From Zea mays (Eukaryota; Streptophyta; Magnoliopsida; Poales; Poaceae), in contig NC_050102.1 of NCBI RefSeq assembly GCF_902167145.1, positions 11,780,850-11,844,849 of the forward strand: 64,000 nucleotides of DNA, read 5' to 3'. The notes beneath the pieces are model-generated. The model searched no databases. It saw only the letters and a list, made by a program, of their open reading frames with translations, and was not told the DNA's origin. The position numbers and the translations under genes were made by a program. Positions 46,339 to 58,969 of this stretch are shown here, in pieces (the first letter of the stretch is position 1; every line of letters starts with the position of its first letter).

Positions 46339-48956
46339 ATGTCGACAGCTCACGCCAAGAAGGAGATGGTGACCGGCGACAAACCCGCCACAAGCTACAG
46401 GAAGGCTCCATCGGGAGAGTCCGACAACAAGAAGAGGGAGGAATCACCTCCCCGCGTCAAGTCGCACCGGAGTGGCGACAAGAAGAAGAAAATGAAGAAA
46501 GTGGTCTACTACGAGATTGATTCTTTGTCGCCCTCCACCTCCGGTTCCGACACGCCATCCGTCACTTCTAAGCGCCATGAGCGCAAGAAGTTTAGTAAGA
46601 TCCCCTTACGCTATCCTCGCATTTCCAAACGCACTCCTTTACTTTCCGTCCCATTAGGCAAACCACCGGTTTTTGACGGTGAATATTATTGTATGTGGAG
46701 TGATAAAATGAGGCACCATCTAACCTCACTCCACGCTAGTATTTGGGACATTGTTGAATTTGGTGCGCAGGAACCATCCGTAGGGGATGAAGGCTATGAC
46801 TCGGACGAGGTAGCCCAAATCCGGCATTTCAACTCCCAAGCCACCACTATACTCCTTGCCTCTCTAAGTCGAGAGGAGTATAATAAGGTGCAAGGGTTGA
46901 AGAGTGCCGAAGAGATTTGGAACGTACTCAAGACCGCGCACGAAAGAGACGAGGTGACCAAGATCACCAAGAGGGAAACGATCGAGGGGGAGCTCGGTCG
47001 CTTCATGCTTCATCAAGGGGAGGAGCCACAAGCGATGTACAACCGGCTCAAGACCTTAGTGAACCAAGTGCGCGACCTCGGGAGCACCAAATGGGATGAC
47101 CATGAAATGGTCAAGGTTATTCTTAGATCACTCGTTTTCTTAACCCTACTCAAGTTCAACTAATTTGTGGTGATCCTATATATAAACTAATGTCTCCCGA
47201 GAAAGTTATAGGAAAATTTGCGAGCTTTGAATTGATGATCAAAGGCTCCAAGAAAATCATCGAGCAAAGCGCCTCCTCTACACCCGAGGTGCAACCCGTC
47301 GCATTCAAGGCGACGGGGGAGAAGAAAGAAGAGTTTACATCAAGTTGACTCCCCATCGACGCCTCCAAGCTCGACAACGAGAAGATGGCGCTCATCATCA
47401 AGAGCTTCCGCCAAATCCTCAAGCAAAGGAGGGGGAAGGATTACAAACCCCGCTCCAAGAAGGTTTGCTACAAATGTGATAAGCCCGGTCACTTTATAGC
47501 AAAATGTCCTATTTCGAGTGACAGTGACAGGGGCGACGACAAGAGAGGGAAGAAGAAGGAGAAGAAGAGGTATTACAAGAAGAAGGGCGGTGATGCCCAT
47601 GTTTGTCGAGAATGGGACTCCGACGAGAGCTCCACCGACGAGGACGCCGCCAACATCGCCGTCAACAAGGGTCTCCCCTTCCCCAACGTCGGCCACAAGT
47701 GCCTCATGGCAAAGGACGACAAAAAGAAGGTAAAATCTAGAGGCTCCACTAAATATGCAACATCTAGTGATGAGGATAACTCTAGTGATGATGAGGATAA
47801 TTTGCTTGCCCTTTTTGCCAACCTAAACATGCAACAAAAAGAGAAATTAAATGAATTGATAGGAGCTATTCATGAGAAGGATGAACTCTTGGATAGCCAA
47901 GAGGACTTCCTTATTAAGGAAAACAAAAAGCATGTTAAGGTTAAAAATGCTTATGCTCAGGAAGTAGAAAAATGTGAAAAATTAACTAGTGAGATAAGCA
48001 CTTGCCATGATATTATCTCCAACCTTAGAGATGAGAATGCTAAATTGATTGCTAAGGTTGAAAAGTTAGATGTTTGTGATGATTCAATTGTTAATCTTAG
48101 AAATGATAATGCTAGTTTAATTGCTAAGATTGACAAATTGAATGCATCTCTCTCTAGCCTTAAACTTGAGAATGAAAAATTAATTGCTAAGGCTAAAGAT
48201 TTAAATGTTTGCAATGTTTCTATTTCCAATCTTAGAGATGAGAATGCTATTTTACATGCTAAGATTGTTGAATTAAATACTTGCAAATCCTCTACATCTA
48301 CCGTTGAGCATGTTACCATTTGCACTAGATGTAGAGATATTAATGTTGATGCTATTCATGATCACCTAGCTTTAATTAAACAACAAAATGATCACACAGC
48401 TCAACTTAGTGCCAAAATTAATGAGCATGACTTAGAAAATGAAAATTTTAAATTTGCTAGAAGCATGCTCTATAGTGGGAGACGCCCTGGGATTAAGGAT
48501 GGCATTGGCTTCCAAAAGGGAGACAATGTCAAGCTTAATGCCCCTAAGAAATTGTCTAATTTTGTTAAGGGTAAGGCTCCCATGGTTCAGGATAACGAGG
48601 GTTACATTTTATACCCTGCCGGTTATCCCGAACATAAAAATAGGAGAATTCATTCTAAAAAGTCTCACTCTAGCTCTCATCATGCTTTTATGTATAAGAG
48701 TGAGGCATCTAGTTCTAGGCAATCCACTCATGTTAAATTGCCTAAGAAGAAAACTCTTATTGCATCAAATGAACCTAATATTTTATTTAAGACTTTTGAT
48801 GTTTCTTATGTGCTCACTAACAAATCAGGCAAAGTAGTTGTCAAATATGTTGGGGCCAAACACAAGGGCTCAAAGACTTGTGTTTGGGTACCCAAGGTGC
48901 TTGTTTCTAATGTCAAAGGACCCAAGACCGTTTGGGTACCTAAGAACAAGGCCTAA
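46339..48956 (+). pseudogene. gag: element E gag, frameshift and stop
   Basis: ATG at 46339. A Ser/Lys-rich N terminus is followed by the gag core. A one-base loss near 47140 ends the first frame at 47163. The next frame has TGA at 47346-47348, then runs open to TAA at 48954-48956. The zinc knuckle CYKCDKPGHFIAKC is at about 47467-47508 and keeps all metal ligands. An acidic linker and a long coiled coil (about 47800-48440) precede the basic C terminus with WVPK repeats. A GTAAAA lies at a codon boundary at 47730. Confidence 0.9.
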
Positions 48957-48969
48957 TTTTGTTTTGTAG

Positions 48970-51900
48970 GTTTATGCATCCGGGGGCTCAAGTTGGATAA
49001 TTGATAGCGGGTGCACAAACCACATGACTGGGGAGAAAAGGATGTTCTCCTCCTACGAGAAAAACCATGATCCCCAAAGAGCTATCACATTCGGGGATGG
49101 AAATCAAGGTTTGGTCAAAGTACTTGGTAAAATTGCTATATCTCCTGACCATTCTATTTCCAATGTTTTTCTTGTAGATTCTTTAGATTACAATTTGCTT
49201 TCTATTTCTCAATTATGCAAAATGGGTTACAATTGTCTTTTTACGGATATAGGTGTTACTGTCTTTAGAAGAAGTGATGATTCAGTAGCATTTAAGGGAG
49301 TGTTAGAGGGTCAACTATACTTAGTTGATTTTAATAGAGCTGAACTCAACACTTGCTTAATTGCTAAGACTAACATGGGTTGGCTCTGGCATCGCTGACT
49401 AGCCCACGTTGGGATAAAGAATCTTCACAAGCTTCTAAAGGGAGAGCACATTTTGGGACTAACAAATGTTCATTTTGAGAAAGACAGGATTTGTAGCGCA
49501 TGTCAAGCAGGGAAGCAAGTTGGTGTTCATCATCCACACAAGAACATCATGACGACCTACAGGCCGCTTGAACTACTCCACATGGACCTATTCGGCCCGA
49601 TAGCTTACATAAGCATCGGCGGGAGTAAGTATTGTCTTGTTATTGTGGATGATTATTCTCGCTTCACTTGGGTGTTCTTTTTGCAGGAAAAATCTCAAAC
49701 CCAAGAAACATTAAAGGGATTCTTGAGACGGGCTCAAAATGAGTTCGGCTTGAGGATCAAAAAGATTAGAAGCGACAACGGGACGGAGTTCAAGAACTCA
49801 TAAATAGAAGGCTTCCTTGAGGATGAGGGCATCAAGCATGAGTTCTCTTCTCCCTACACGCCACAACAAAATGGTGTAGTGGAGAGGAAGAATAGAACTC
49901 TACTTGACATGGCGAGGACCATGCTTGATGAATACAAGACTTCGGACCGGTTTTGGGTGGAAGCAATCAACACCGCTTGCTACGCCATCAACCGTCTCTA
50001 CCTTCACTGAATCCTCAAGAAGACATCATATGAACTCCTAACCGGTAAAAAGCCCAATGTTTCATATTTTAGAGTCTTTGGTAGCAAATGCTTTATTCTT
50101 GTTAAAAGAGGTAGAAAATCCAAATTTGCTCCTAAGGTTGTAGAAGGCTTTTTACATGGTTATGATTCAAACACAAGGGCATATAGAGTCTTTAACAAGT
50201 CCACTGGACTAGTTGAAGTTTCTTGTGACATTGTGTTTGATGAGAATAACGGCTCTCAAGTAGAGCAAGTTGATCTTGATGAGCTAGATGATGAAGAGGC
50301 TCCGTGCTTCGCGCTAAGGAACATGTCCATTGGGGATGTGTGTCCTAAGGAATCCGAAGAGTCTCCACATGCACAAGATCAACCATCATCTTCAAATCAA
50401 GCATCTCCACCAACTCAAGATGAGGACCAAGCTCAAGAGGATGAAAATGAAGATCAAGAAGATGAGCCACCTCAAGAGGAGGACAATGATCAAGGGGGAG
50501 ATGCCAATGATCAAAACAAGGAAGATGATGACGGTCCAAGACCGCCACACCCAAGAGTCCACCAAGCAATACAACGAGATCACCCCGTGAACACTATCCT
50601 CGGCGATATTCAAAAGGGGGTAACCACTCGATCTCGTGTTGCTCATTTTTTTGAACATTACTCCTTTGTGTCTTCTATTGAGCTATACAGGGTAGAAGAT
50701 GCATTAAGGGATTCAGATTGGATGTTAGCAATGCAAGAAGAGCTCAACAACTTCACGAGGAATGAGGTATGGCATCTTGTTCCACATCCTAAACAAAATA
50801 TTGTAGGAACCAAGTGGGTCTTCCGCAACAAGCAAGATGAGCATGGTGTGGTGACAAGGAACAAAGCCCGACTTGTGGCCAAGGGGTATTCACAAGTCGA
50901 AGGTTTGGATTTCGGTGAAACCTATACACCCGTAGCTAGGCTTGAGTCAATTTGTATATTACTTGACTATGCTACTTACCATGGCTTTAAGCTCTATCAA
51001 ATGGACGTGAAAAGTGCCTTCCTCAATGGACCAATCAAGGAGCAGGTCTATGTTGAGCAACCTCCCGACTTTGAAGATAGCGAGTACCCTAACCATGTCT
51101 ACAAACTCTCTAAGGCACTTTATGTGCTCAAGCAAGCCCCGAGAGCAAATGATTTGTTTGTATGCCAAATTTATGTTGATGATATCATATTTAGGTCTAC
51201 TAACAAATCTACTTGTGAAGAGTTTAGTAGGATAATGGTTCAAAAATTCGAGATGTCAATGATGGGGGAGTTGAAGTATTTTCTAGGCTTTCAAGTCAAG
51301 CAACTCCAAGAGGGCACCTTCATCAGCCAAATGAAGTACATTCAAGACATACTTACCAAGTTTGGAATGAAGGATGCCAAGCCCATCAAGACACCCATGG
51401 GAACCAATGGGCATCTCGACCTCGACACGGGAGGTAAATCCGTAGATCAAAAGGTATACCGGTCGATGATAGGATCTTTACTCTATTTATGTGCATCTCG
51501 ACCGAATATTATGCTTTCCATATGCATGTGTGCAAGATTTCAAGCCGATCCTAAGGAAGTTCACCTTAGGGTCGTAAAACGAATCTTGAGATATTTAGTT
51601 CATACTCCTAAGTTTGGCCTTTGGTACCCCAAGGGATCCACTTTTGATTTAATAGGTTTCTCAGATGCTGATTGGGCAAGGTGTAAGATTGATAGAAAGA
51701 GCACATCAGGGACTTGTCAGTTCTTGGGAAGATCCCTGGTGTCTTGGGCTTCTAAGAAACAAAACTCTGTAGCTCTTTCTACCGCCGAAGCCGAGTACAT
51801 TGCTGCAGGCCATTGTTGCGCGCAATTGCTTTGGATGAGGCAAACCCTTAGGGACTATGGTTACAAATTAACCAAAGTTCCTCTCCTATGTGATAATGAG

Positions 51901-52125
51901 AGTGCAATCCGCATGGCGGATAATCCTGTTGAGCACAGCCGCACTAAGCACATAGCAATTCGGTATCACTTTTTGAGGGATCACCAACAAAGGGGGGATA
52001 TCGAGATTGCATATGTTAGCACCATAGAACAATTAGCCGATATCTTTACCAAGCTATTAGATGAGAAAACTTTTACCAAACTTAGGCATGAGCTAAACAT
52101 TCTTGATTCTATGAATTTTGATTGA
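48970..52125 (+). pseudogene. pol: element E pol, three stops and an RT deletion
   Basis: The frame begins after TAG at 48967-48969. Protease, integrase, RT and RNase H motifs are all recognisable. Premature stops are TGA 49396-49398 (integrase zinc region), TAA 49801-49803 (after the second catalytic Asp) and TGA 50008-50010. Around 51147 a stretch of 29 codons in RT is missing, just upstream of YVDD (about 51168), compared with A and B; the loss is in frame. The last 630 codons (50233-52125) are otherwise open to TGA. The TGA at 50008 matches the one in A at 5466. Confidence 0.92.
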
Positions 52126-52952
52126 TATTTTGCACACATAGCTCATTTTTATATACCTTTGATCATATCTCTTTCATGTGCTATGACTAATGTGATTTTC
52201 AAGTGTATTTCATGCTAAGTCATAGATTGAAAGGGAAAAGGAGTCTTCGACGAAGACAAGGCTTCCACTCCACTCCATCGAATTATTCATCCTTTGCTGT
52301 TGCTCCACACCGCTCTCCAATTTGGTATAATTTTCACTCATATATTATTTACCAAAGTGGGAAAAAGTTTGGAAAAGGGCTTATATTTCACTCACAAGTA
52401 TCCGTTTTTGGCGATTCATGCCAAAGGGGGAGAAAGTATTAGCCCAAAGCAAAAGGACCGCACCACCACCAATTTCAAAAATGTAGTCTTTCAAATTTGT
52501 ATTAAAAGAAGTTTTTCAATTAGTATCTTATTTTTGAGATAATTTCAAGTTGTTATAACCCCTTCCAAAATTAATATCTAAAACCCTCTTGAACACTAAG
52601 AGGAGAATTTCATTGAGGGGGAGTTTTGTTTAGTCAAAGGAAAAGCATTTGAAACAGCGGGAGATAATTTCAAATCTTGAAAATGCTTCTTGAAATCTTA
52701 TTCATTTACCTTTGACTATTTGCAAAAAGACTTTGAAAAGAATTTCCAAAAGAGTTTGCAAAAACAAAACAAGTGGTGCAAGCGTGATCCAAAATGTTAA
52801 AATTAGAAGAAAGCATCCATGCATATCTTATGAAATGTAAATTGATTTAATTCCAAGAAATCTTTGCACTTACCTTATGCAAACTAGTTCAATTCTACAC
52901 TTATATATTTGCTTTGGTTTGTGTTGGTATCAATCACTAAAAAGGGGGAGAT
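52126..52952 (+). other. element E 3' non-coding region with polypurine tracts
   Basis: No ORF. The LTR-adjacent tract AAAAAGGGGGAGAT is at 52939-52952, with additional GGGGGAG runs near 52426 and 52617. Confidence 0.75.
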
Positions 52953-54191
52953 TGAAAGGGAAATAGGCTCACACCTTTTCCTAAATGATTTTGGTGGTTC
53001 AATTGCCCAACACAAATAGTTGGACTAACTAGTTGCTCTAGATTATAAGTTCTACAGGTGTCAAAGGTTCAACACAAACCAATAAAAAGTCCAAGAAAGG
53101 GTTCAAATAAAAAGAGCAAAAGACAACCGAAGGCTGCCCTGGTCTGGCGCACCGGACTGTCCGGTGTGCCACCGGACAGTGTCCGGTGCACCACCGAACA
53201 GTGTCCGGTGCACCAGGGAGAATCACTCCGAACTTGCCACCTTCGGGAATTTGGGAAGCCACTCCGCTATAATTCACCGGACTGTCCGGTGTAGCACCAG
53301 ACTATCCGGTGTGCCAGTGGAGCAACGGCTAAATGCGCCAACGGTCGTCTGCAAAAGTCTACAGTGAACAGTGAACAATGCAACTGCGTGCACAGAGTCA
53401 GAGCAGGCGTCAGAAGGCGCTCCGAACAGTGAATAGGACCTGTCTGGTGCACCACCGGACTGTCCGGTGGCCCACATGTCAGAAGCTCCAACGGTCGAAC
53501 CCTAATGGTTGGGTGACGTGGCTGGCGCACCGGACAGTGTCCGGTGGCGCACCAGACTGTCTGGTGCGCCATTCGACAGTAGCCTTCCCCAACGGCCACT
53601 TTGGTGGTTGGGGCTATAAATACCCCCAACCACCAACACTTCAAGGTATCCAAGTTTTTCAGCCAACACATTCAATACAAGAGCTAATGCATTCAATACA
53701 AGACACAAATAGCGTGAATCAAAATCTCTCCAAGTCCCAATTCCACTCAAAGCATTAGTAACTAGAAGAGAGAGTTTTGTTGTGTTCTTTTGAGCTCTTG
53801 CGCTTGGATCGATTTTCTTCTTCCTCCTTTTCTTGTTCCCAAGATCATTGTAATCAAAGCAAGAGACACCAAGTTGTGGTGGTCCTTGTAGTGGACTAAG
53901 TGTCCCGTTTGATTGAAGAGAAAAGCTCACTCGGTCTAGGTGACCGTTTGAGAGAGGGAAAGGGTTGAAAGAGACCCGGTCTTTGTGACCACCTCAACGG
54001 GGAGTAGGTTTGCAAGAACCGAACCTCGGTAAAACAAATCACCGTGTCATCCGATCTTATTTGCTTGTGATTTGTTTTCACCCTCTCTTTCGGAGTCGAC
54101 TTTAATTCTAACGCTAACCCCGGCTTGTAGTTGTGCTTAAACTTTATAAATTTCAGATTTGCCTATACACCCCCCCTCTAGGCGACTTTCA
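52953..54191 (+). repeat. 3' LTR of element E
   Basis: 1239 bp, TG...CA. The TATA box near 53614 lies in the usual inverted repeat. The palindrome array (53148-53560) is longer than in the 5' LTR. Confidence 0.94.
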
Positions 54192-54642
54192 GAGCTCAAG
54201 TTTTCACTTGTGTGCGTTGGTGTGCTGCGTTTTTTAGTCTTGTGTGCGTTGCTCTTCCCAACCTTACTCTTGTGCGTTCTTTGTGATCAATCTTGTAAGG
54301 GCGAGAGGCTCCAACTTGTGGAGATTCCTCGCAAACGGGAAAAGGATATAAGGAAGAAAAGCCGTGGTATTCAAGTTGATCATTGGATCACTTGAAAGGG
54401 GTTGAGTGCAACCCTCGTCCATTGGGACGCCACAACGTGGAAGTAGGCAAGTGTTACTTGGCCGAACCATGTGATAAAATTGTGTGTCTCTTATGATTGC
54501 TCTCTCTTTGATTGTCTGTGTTCGCAAGAGCTCGTCTCATTGACTTGATTAACCTGCACTAATATCTTTATAATCAAGGTTGTTGGAATTTAGTGTTGAA
54601 TTTTACAGGATCACCTATTCACCCCCCGTCTAGGTGCTCTCA
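54192..54642 (+). repeat. 3' LTR of element C, second part
   Basis: The remaining R-U5 part of the LTR of C, resuming with GAGCT (the target duplication of E) and ending CTCTCA, followed by CATCT (54643-54647). Confidence 0.92.
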
Positions 54643-54647
54643 CATCT

Positions 54648-54710
54648 CTTATCAAATGTTCCATAAAGTTTACTTTGCTTTAACACATAAGCAAAATCAT
54701 TGACAGGAAA
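54648..54710 (-). pseudogene. gag: element F gag, N-terminal fragment
   Basis: Continues the minus-strand gag interrupted at 27612. The reading KLYGTFDKR joins the RWHNKM segment on the other side of element C, which confirms the insertion. It is cut on its other side by the CACTA element. Confidence 0.6.
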
Positions 54711-54978
54711 CACTACAACACATGTGGTCTTTTGTGACGAATGTCCCATAACAACGAAGATTTTTGTCATTGGTCATTTTGTTTTATGACGTGTTTTTGT
54801 GGCAAAACAACCTTATGACGAATGATAGGTGACAAAACGTCATAGAGCATGTAATAACACACATGATAGGTGATAAAGCGATTTCGTCATGGAGACATCA
54901 CAAATTTCAGAATGTGACGTAAATTCAATGTTTGGTGACATAAAGAGAATGTCACAGAAGGCCACATATGTTGTAGTA
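54711..54978. mobile_element. small non-autonomous CACTA-type DNA transposon
   Basis: 268 bp. Left end CACTACAACACATGTGG, right end CCACATATGTTGTAGTA. They are inverted repeats with two mismatches, one at the very last base. The 3-bp AAA lies on both sides (54708-54710 and 54979-54981), as expected for CACTA elements. The interior has inverted and direct repeats of TGACGAATG / GTGACAAAA but no ORF. Confidence 0.8.
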
Positions 54979-55006
54979 AAAAATGCCTAACATCGGGTTT
55001 TTGTAT

Positions 55007-55807
55007 TGTTAGAAAATTAGACATTTATGTGTTTAATTTAATCCATAAATAACATAGCAAAATTATGATGATATGTATGTGTATGTATATAACATTACTA
55101 TTCCCAACAACAGAAGATACAAACATAATTACCACACTGATTATACCAAAAAATAAACTAAATTTTATAAATTTAGTGACGAGAGTGCACCCAATGGGGG
55201 GGACCACTGCTTAAGGCACTAGTGGCTCTGTTCGCACAAGTTGACATTGTGTGTTGCTTGAGATCGTGGACTACAGTCGATACATATAGATATTCGTAGC
55301 ACCGACCCTTGAAGACCAGCAGTATTGAGATCTTCAGCGTGCAGTCACAAAATGCTTCACAAAAAATTGATCGCCCGCACATCCGAGCAGGTGTCTTTAC
55401 GGTCAATGGTTCTGGAGGCCTACTCTCCCAACTTCTCCGTGCATGTAGAGGATTAGAACATGGAGATTCATATGCAACTCAACTGTGAATTGGGAAGTAA
55501 CTTTGTGCTATTGTTGTACCATCTGCTCATGCTACAAGAGCTAGATATAGCAGCAGGAGTTATAAGAAAAATCAAAAGATAGAGTAGTCACCATAACATA
55601 CACTCGTTACTTCGCACATTACCAGTTCATTAACACCTTTATCAATCCAACCACGGATAATACCATCATATGCCACATCGCCTCGAACAGCCCAACGGTC
55701 ATGAAAACTCTAGATGTCCTCTTAAGGTCCCGAATGAAGAGACAGAGGGCAAACATCCTAAGAGCCACATGAGGCTCCAACTGTTCCAAAGTGACATGGG
55801 AGCCCGT
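55007..55807 (-). repeat. element F 5' LTR (right copy)
   Basis: Starts TGTTAGAAAATTAGAC on the plus strand and aligns by eye with 25664-26526, with deletions. A degraded primer-site-like stretch lies between it and the CACTA element. The right end is uncertain by tens of bases. Confidence 0.6.
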
Positions 55808-58358
55808 GGGGGCTTGTTTGGTTAGAAAGGGACTCAAGGAGAAATGATCGAGAGCCATATGACCCCCCTCCATATGCCCCCCCTCCATAGGAGACATGTG
55901 TTTAGAATTAATTTTACTTAATAAAACATGATCCATATCTAACTTATATGAAGAAAATGAGTTTTCTCTTTTTTTTGGCTACAGGTGGTAAGGTATATCG
56001 CTTATCTACACCTCTATATAATTCATCAATTTAAATTTTGCAAAACTCACCCAACCAAATCATCTCCATACACATAACCTCCACTAAATCTACCTAGCAA
56101 ATTGCACCCGGACTTAACACACCATCAAAACCAATAGTTCAGATCACTGGATAACATTCTCTACTCACTCAAATCCAATAAACAATATTATTTGGATCAT
56201 CTCCCATCCCTCCCCTTTCCTATGTGACACCGCCGCCCCCAACCTCCTCTCTCCCTCGCGTCCCCGTTGCGCCCTCTCCCTCACTCGCGGTGTCAACGCC
56301 ATCGTCAACACCTCCCCTCGCGTAGTCGCCGCGCCGCCATTGATCCCGACCCTCTTCTCTCTAAGATCGTAGCGTTAGCACGGACTAGTACCTAGAAGTA
56401 GATCGATCATGCATACTCATCCAGTCTTGCGCAAAGCTCAAGGGTAATAACCACCCAACCTGTTTTACGCAAAAAGGGTCTAGCGACCAACCAAATGATT
56501 GTAATCATCAATTCATCACCAGTGTATGTGCACGAAGCAATGGGCATGCATGGTGCAGGATCCCCGTCTGGCCGTCGTCATCTCCGATACGATCCACGCG
56601 ATGCCAAAGCAGCTGCAACATATCTCTCCTGGTGTGGGAGGAGAAGAAGCCGCACCGCAACCCACCACGCAGCCTCGCGACGATGGGACGCATACGCTGT
56701 AGACCTGTAGTACATCAGCAGGGCGGGGCGGCGGCCGCATCGGAGGGGACACGCCAACGAGACAATGGACGAATCAGTAGCCGGATCAGCGAGCGGGCTA
56801 ACAAGCTTGCCTCTGCCTTAGGTTAAGGAAGCTACTAACAAGAGACAGAAAGAGCTGGTGGTTGACACGACGGCTGGATGGACGATATGCATGTGTGGCA
56901 GCCGGACAGCCGGTTAGTAGGCCGGGCGGGGCCATTAACGCGGCCCTACTAGCTGATTAGCGCATCGCTTGTGGCTAAAGCGCTGGTGGCCATGCTAATC
57001 GGAATCGGCCGATGTGGATGGGTCGCCGGCGGCGGATGCGACTGGCCGCCGATCCGTCCCGTCCGCGGTCCATCCTCCGTCACTAGTGGACATGGCAGCC
57101 CCTGGGATCTCCGGTGATTATTACACGCTCTGACGAGGCTGGCAGTGCCGTACGTACGTACAGTACAGATCGATGTGGTCTCACTGGTCTGGCAGCGTGT
57201 GGGGGACAATGTGGAGTACTTTCTTAGAGAAATGGCAATATACCTTACCGTCGATAACAAGAAAAAAACAATAAAAAAAGACACTCATCGATCCATATAT
57301 TTCGCGAACGCATCCGCCTGAGACGCGAGGGCCATCGGGCTGTTGGGCGTCCTCCATCTATGATAGATGGACGTAGAGCCTGTTATAGGTTAGAGCATCT
57401 ATACTACACTAGTTAAATGACTCCTTAAGTCTAATTTTAACCAACAGCAAAGTAACTCTTAAACAGACTAGTCGTTTGACTCGTCAAGCTATCCGACTGT
57501 CTAAGTTGACTTTCTCTTAAACCAAACTAGACAAATAGTTCGTTGAAGTGAGATGCTACATATATAATGTAATCTTTATGAAAAAAATAAACAGAGAGAC
57601 AAAAATGAAGAGTCTTTGAATATGCTATTACATTGTTAAACTTGCTCTTATCATTATATGCTTTTTCCAAAAAAAAAATCTCCTTTCCAGAGCCAGATCT
57701 GCTGACAGGTGACCTACGTACGCTACGCAACTACTAACACCACTTTCCAACGAATACGTCCACACATGCATATACCAGCTCATTGGCACAAGTATACGAA
57801 AAGGGGGAAGAAAAAAAACGTCATTTTCCCAATTACTTGTAAGCGACATGTGGGAAAAGGAAAAACCCCTCGCTGCCTTCCGCCGGAAGCGAACACACGA
57901 TTTTACTCCAGTCTCCAGTGGCTACTACTAGTACTTACAGTACGCACGTACCACGGATCGCAACGAAAACCTCAGCCTAGTAGCTAGTAATCTCCCACTA
58001 ATCCTTGCCATGACGCCATGATCGAGTGCAATTTCCGCTCACGCATGCGACACTTAACTCGATCCGGCCAGTAGTACCGCCTCCGCTCATTATTGGGGTT
58101 AGTTGAACCGTAGCAATTGCTCGTGTGAAAACCCGGACGTGCACATCAGGCGGAGAGGGGCAATGAGTAAATACTTACTAGGTATCACTATCCCATATCC
58201 ACGCGCACATCCGGTCACCCGTATTCACCGGTAGATATGAATTTAACCCATACATATACTCATGTAAATATGGGTCACCCGTACTCACAAAGATTAGACA
58301 TATATCATATACGGTAAGAATCATTCAACAAATATAATGAACTGTAGGAAAACACTAG
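55808..58358. other. low-repeat DNA without recognisable gene
   Basis: The composition changes from AT-rich to mixed. CT-rich (about 56190-56360) and GC-rich (about 56540-57130) patches give only short frames without recognisable domains. Several CGTACG and ACGTAC runs are present near 57147 and 57716. No RNA gene is seen. A gene-flanking region is possible but unsupported. Confidence 0.45.
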
Positions 58359-58595
58359 TGTCGGCGTTTCGACCCCGGGTGTCCCTGGACCGACGAGTAA
58401 ATTTGTCGCTGCGTGTCTCAGCCTAGATGGGTTGACGCGAGATGGAACACAAGGGAGAAACGCGGCTTGTATTATCTCGCACCAGGGGGGTGTGCTCGTA
58501 GTAGGGGTTACAAGCGTTCGCGCGCGAGAGAGAGTGAGCCTGTTCGTTAGCTCGTTCCCCCGCGCGACCCTTTCACATAAAGGCCCTAGACCTCC

Positions 58596-58604
58596 CTTTT
58601 ATAG
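58596..58604 (-). promoter_or_regulatory. TATA box of the Gypsy LTR
   Basis: On the minus strand CTATAAAAGG lies about 1.1 kb into the LTR. That leaves about 210 bp for R-U5, a normal layout. Confidence 0.55.
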
Positions 58605-58969
58605 ATGCATGGAGAGGGTCCAGATGTACAATGGGGGGTGTAGCTAGGCGCTAACGTGTCTGGCAGGGAAGTGCCTGAGCCCTGTGTACATGCCAACGTG
58701 GCTGTCGAAGAAGTGCTTGAGCCTGCGTAGGCGATAACTTGGCCGTCGGAGAAGTGCTTGAGCCCTGTAGAAGCACAGTTGTCGGTGCTGCTGGGATCCT
58801 GCTGACGTCTCCTTGCTTCCGTAGGGGGCTGAGAGCCACCGTCGTCATGGACGCACGCGGGGAGCCATCATTACCTGTTACCGGGTCGAGCCAGATGGGA
58901 CGCCTGTCTTGTTCCCTCGTAGCCTGAGCTAGCTAGGGGAGGGTAATGATGTATCCCTTGTGGCGCGGT

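Larger units (their letters stand above)
45094..54191 (+). mobile_element. element E: Opie-like Copia retrotransposon nested in 3' LTR of C
   Basis: 5' LTR 45094-46290, 3' LTR 52953-54191. The target duplication is GATCT at 45089-45093 versus GAGCT at 54192-54196, so one base has changed since insertion. By eye the LTRs differ at about 3% of sites plus an indel of about 40 bp in the palindrome array. Gag and pol carry several lesions, including an RT deletion. It is closest to element A. Confidence 0.93.
27613..54642 (+). mobile_element. element C: Ji-like Copia (Sirevirus-type) retrotransposon, split by D and E
   Basis: The 5' LTR is 27613-28939 and the 3' LTR 44261-45093 plus 54192-54642. 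A perfect target duplication CATCT flanks it at 27608-27612 and 54643-54647. Gag is split by element D, the 3' LTR by element E. Without the insertions it would be about 9 kb. Pol has two frameshifts and two stops, and gag has a stop. The Ji name rests on recalled LTR similarity. Confidence 0.92.
25664..55807 (-). mobile_element. element F: old gag-only Copia relic, outermost layer of the right nest
   Basis: Two diverged direct repeats (25664 to about 26526 and 55007 to about 55807) flank a decayed minus-strand Copia gag. No pol is present between them. Element C (27613-54642) and a CACTA element (54711-54978) are inserted in it. The repeats share blocks such as AATAACATAGCAAAATTATGA and GGATAATACCA, but differ heavily. 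The outer ends and target duplication could not be fixed. The age order follows from C splitting the gag. Confidence 0.65.

Noticed and set aside
55812..56060. CTTGTTTGGTTAG as a Tourist-like terminus.
   Set aside because: A partner CAACCAAATC near 56055 does not pair beyond the core, and no target duplication is visible.
56190..57130. CT-rich then GC-rich region as a host gene 5' end.
   Set aside because: Frames are short, overlap on both strands and show no recognisable domain or splice structure.
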